From positions 1 through 38,262 of the forward strand of contig NZ_JAMXFA010000053.1 in NCBI RefSeq assembly GCF_025370785.1: a stretch of 38,262 nucleotides of DNA, written 5' to 3'. Source of the DNA: Laspinema olomoucense D3b. Lineage in GTDB: Bacteria; Cyanobacteriota; Cyanobacteriia; Cyanobacteriales; Laspinemataceae. Every line of letters begins with the position of its first letter. The first letter of the stretch is position 1. Shown here piece after piece: positions 36,721 to 38,262 of this stretch. Both the position numbers and the translations under genes were made by a program. Below the pieces are notes generated by a model that made no database searches, had not been told where the DNA came from, and saw only the letters and a list, made by a program, of their open reading frames with translations.

Positions 36721-37182
36721 TTATTCTACAAGGTGAGCTTCCGGGGTTTGAATTTGCTCGATGGTCTGATTCAGGTTGTTTAATAGTTCGGAAATGGTTA
36801 AGGGCTTAATAAAATAATAATTCGCCCTTAAGCATTTAATAATTTCTAGCTCTAGTGGCTCAATAGAGCTACTCATTAGGATAACTGGTAAGTGTTTCAA
36901 ATGAGCAGTTTGTCGAATCCAAGCCAGTAATTCTAACCCGGACAAATGGGGCATATTGATATCGGAAAGAATCAAATCGGGTAACTGGCCTGACTCCTGG
37001 CGATCGCCTGAATTGGCGGAATTCTCCAATAGGTAATCGATAGCTTCCTTCCCATCCTGGAGGAGCTTTATTTCCGCTTCTGCCCACAAAGGTGAGTGTT
37101 GAAAAGTTACTTTTAAGATATTGGCATAAGCTAGATTATCTTCAACAACTAAGATTTTTTTACGGGTGGCTACTCGATTCAT
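36721..37182 (-). CDS. Single-domain response regulator (Rcp1-like)
   Basis: A 153-residue receiver domain without an output domain. The phosphoacceptor is D74 in LILSDINMPHLSG, the acidic pair E14/D15 in LVVEDN, the switch Ser at about 104 in VILMSSS, and K126 in YFIKPL. A longer alpha2-beta3 region with a variable loop, EAIDYLLENSANSGDRQESG, is typical of Rcp1-type regulators that pair with cyanobacterial phytochromes and other sensor kinases. No intact kinase is adjacent; the divergent broken PAS-sensor gene at 37.95 kb is the only candidate. AGAAAG lies upstream of the ATG. Confidence 0.9.
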   Translation of the reverse strand: MNRVATRKKILVVEDNLAYANILKVTFQHSPLWAEAEIKLLQDGKEAIDYLLENSANSGDRQESGQLPDLILSDINMPHLSGLELLAWIRQTAHLKHLPVILMSSSIEPLELEIIKCLRANYYFIKPLTISELLNNLNQTIEQIQTPEAHLVE

Positions 37183-37949
37183 AAGTTCTTTCTCTGGATA
37201 TATTTATTGTTTCTGTCGGTTAGATAGACTTCCTAGTCGCGATGAAGGCAAATTCGTTTCCCAGGGCACTCTTTTGTCTCTAAAGATTAACCAAGGTGAT
37301 ATCTAAGGGGGTCTATAATGGCCAAAAAAATTATAAAATTACCGGGTTTATATCATTTAAAGTAGCCCTCTATTTTAAAATAAGTCTTACTTTATTAATC
37401 AAATTTTACGGATTGCTATACTGACTCTAAACCCCGGGGAAAAGTTCCCTATTTTGAGGGGGCGTTCTTCAGCCAAGAGCCAAATTTATTTCGTAAAATA
37501 TTTAATTATCCGCAGATATTACAACTTCGCCTAGAGTTTAGCCTCTATCCCTAGATAGAATTATTGGGATATTTTTTAGTATCACGGGCTACAGAAAAAT
37601 CCGAAACCCTTGTGGCTGATGAAGTTTGTCCCCATACCCTGCTCAGGGGAAGGGTCCTAGATTTTCTGGAGACTGGGTTGGGGGGAAATCCCGGGTTTTG
37701 GGCCCTGGGGCGCTCGCCTTTGAGGAAAACCAGAACCCTGAGCGTGCTGAAGAACAAAAAATTGAATCCATGCATCTCCACCGCGAAAAAAAAAATACAA
37801 AGAGTGCACAGTCCTACTAAATATGATATGATTTTTCCATCATCAATTAATTTTTCACTACCTCAAATAGGAGAACTAGAAAGTCAGGCGTGAACTCCAG
37901 TAACCCCACTAACTAATACCCAATTGAGAAGATTGATTAGGAGGAAGGC
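37183..37949. other. Long intergenic region upstream of the response regulator
   Basis: About 770 bases with no supported gene. Open frames at 37564-37893 and 37551-37781 are not convincing. The region is AT-rich at 37320-37520 and 37780-37870 and GC-rich between 37620 and 37750, where proline/glycine-rich low-complexity frames arise. It should carry the response-regulator promoter. Confidence 0.5.
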
Positions 37950-38219
37950 ATTTTTAAACTTGATTTATTTACCCAATATGTCAAGGCGATGAATCAGCGG
38001 ATTGAACGCCTATATCACCGGAGTTCTGAACATTCGGCTATACAGTCCAACGGTGACTTACTGCCGATCGCCTTTAAAGAACTCGGGACCGCTTCGGAAG
38101 AATTGCTCGTTGCCTTAGAACAACTAGCTGAGCAGCAGGAACAACTGGTTGAATCTCGCACCCAACTCGAAGCGGAACGCAGGCGTTATAGCGGTTCCCG
38201 GACTCATGAGGTACAGTAG
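37950..38219 (+). pseudogene. Broken N-terminal part of a PAS-type sensor protein
   Basis: The frame reads, from 37950, IFKLDLFTQYVKAMNQRIER, then LYHRSSEHSAIQSNGDLLPI, AFKELGTASEELLVALEQLA, and EQQEQLVESRTQLEAERRRY. That matches the N-terminal coiled coil of cyanobacterial PAS-domain sensor kinases, normally followed by a PAS domain (ELFEFAPDGYLVTD-like). After RRRY the frame runs SGSRTHEVQ and stops. A strong GGAGGAAGG site sits 1 base before an ATT codon at 37950, where ATG would be expected; the first ATG (37989) has no such site. The abrupt change after codon 81 of the extended frame looks like an insertion or a deletion; the window ends 43 bases later. Confidence 0.6.
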
Positions 38220-38262
38220 CAACAATGAGCAAACCAATTGCGAATATCTTGTTGAGTGACTT

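Noticed and set aside
37551-37893. Open frames in the spacer upstream of the response regulator
   Set aside because: They cover both strands of the same GC-rich stretch with low-complexity products; no start signals.

Overview
The window comes from a filamentous-type cyanobacterium. Evidence seen: very frequent HIP1 octamers (GCGATCGC), a SigF-type group 3 sigma factor, a cyanobacterial NdhD subunit, heptanucleotide tandem repeats of the STRR kind, and an O-acetylhomoserine methionine route (MetX/MetY). The order (Oscillatoriales-like) is an inference; no rRNA or taxon-specific marker is present. I found no tRNA, rRNA, CRISPR array or complete transposase gene.

Layout. 0.35-5.6 kb holds housekeeping and signalling genes: sigF (+), an RNase D-like exonuclease (-), trpB followed by a CAP-domain lipoprotein (-), a SUI1/YciH factor (+) and a two-TM chemoreceptor (-). 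6.1-7.8 kb holds an orphan HepT-like protein, a 52-residue Pmp3/YqaE membrane peptide and a coiled-coil protein, with a long non-coding stretch.

8.7-24.9 kb is an extracellular-polysaccharide island. A plus-strand WecG/TagA/CpsF glycosyltransferase carries two extra C-terminal modules that look like MshEN (GspE N-terminal) c-di-GMP-binding repeats. Two tandem PEP-CTERM paralogues follow. Converging on them is a long minus-strand cluster read from 24.85 kb down to 11.87 kb: Wzz/GNVR co-polymerase, Wzy-like polymerase, GT4 transferase, APH-fold kinase, Wzx-like flippase, three paralogous GT2 transferases, then a GH5 and a GH74-type glycoside hydrolase. Overlapping or near-overlapping genes at the head (Wzz/Wzy, Wzy/GT4, kinase/Wzx) point to one transcript. 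Together they form a Wzx/Wzy-dependent export pathway with its own secreted glycanases. No polyprenyl-phosphate sugar transferase, OPX/Wza protein or BY-kinase is seen, so those must lie elsewhere.

25.4-27.9 kb: ndhD with a good terminator, and a small conserved-looking protein. 28.0-32.3 kb: methionine/threonine branch point, with metY and metX (+) converging on thrB (-), all three acting around homoserine. 32.6-36.5 kb: a membrane protein, a pentapeptide-repeat protein, and DUF29-like and DUF309-like proteins. 36.7-38.2 kb: a receiver-only response regulator, divergent from the start of what looks like a PAS-sensor gene. That gene lacks a normal start codon and loses frame after about 80 residues, close to the window edge.

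The most interesting items are the WecG-MshEN fusion (possible second-messenger control of glycan assembly), the APH-fold kinase and GH5/GH74 pair embedded in a polysaccharide operon, the orphan HepT, and the broken sensor gene next to a lone receiver protein.
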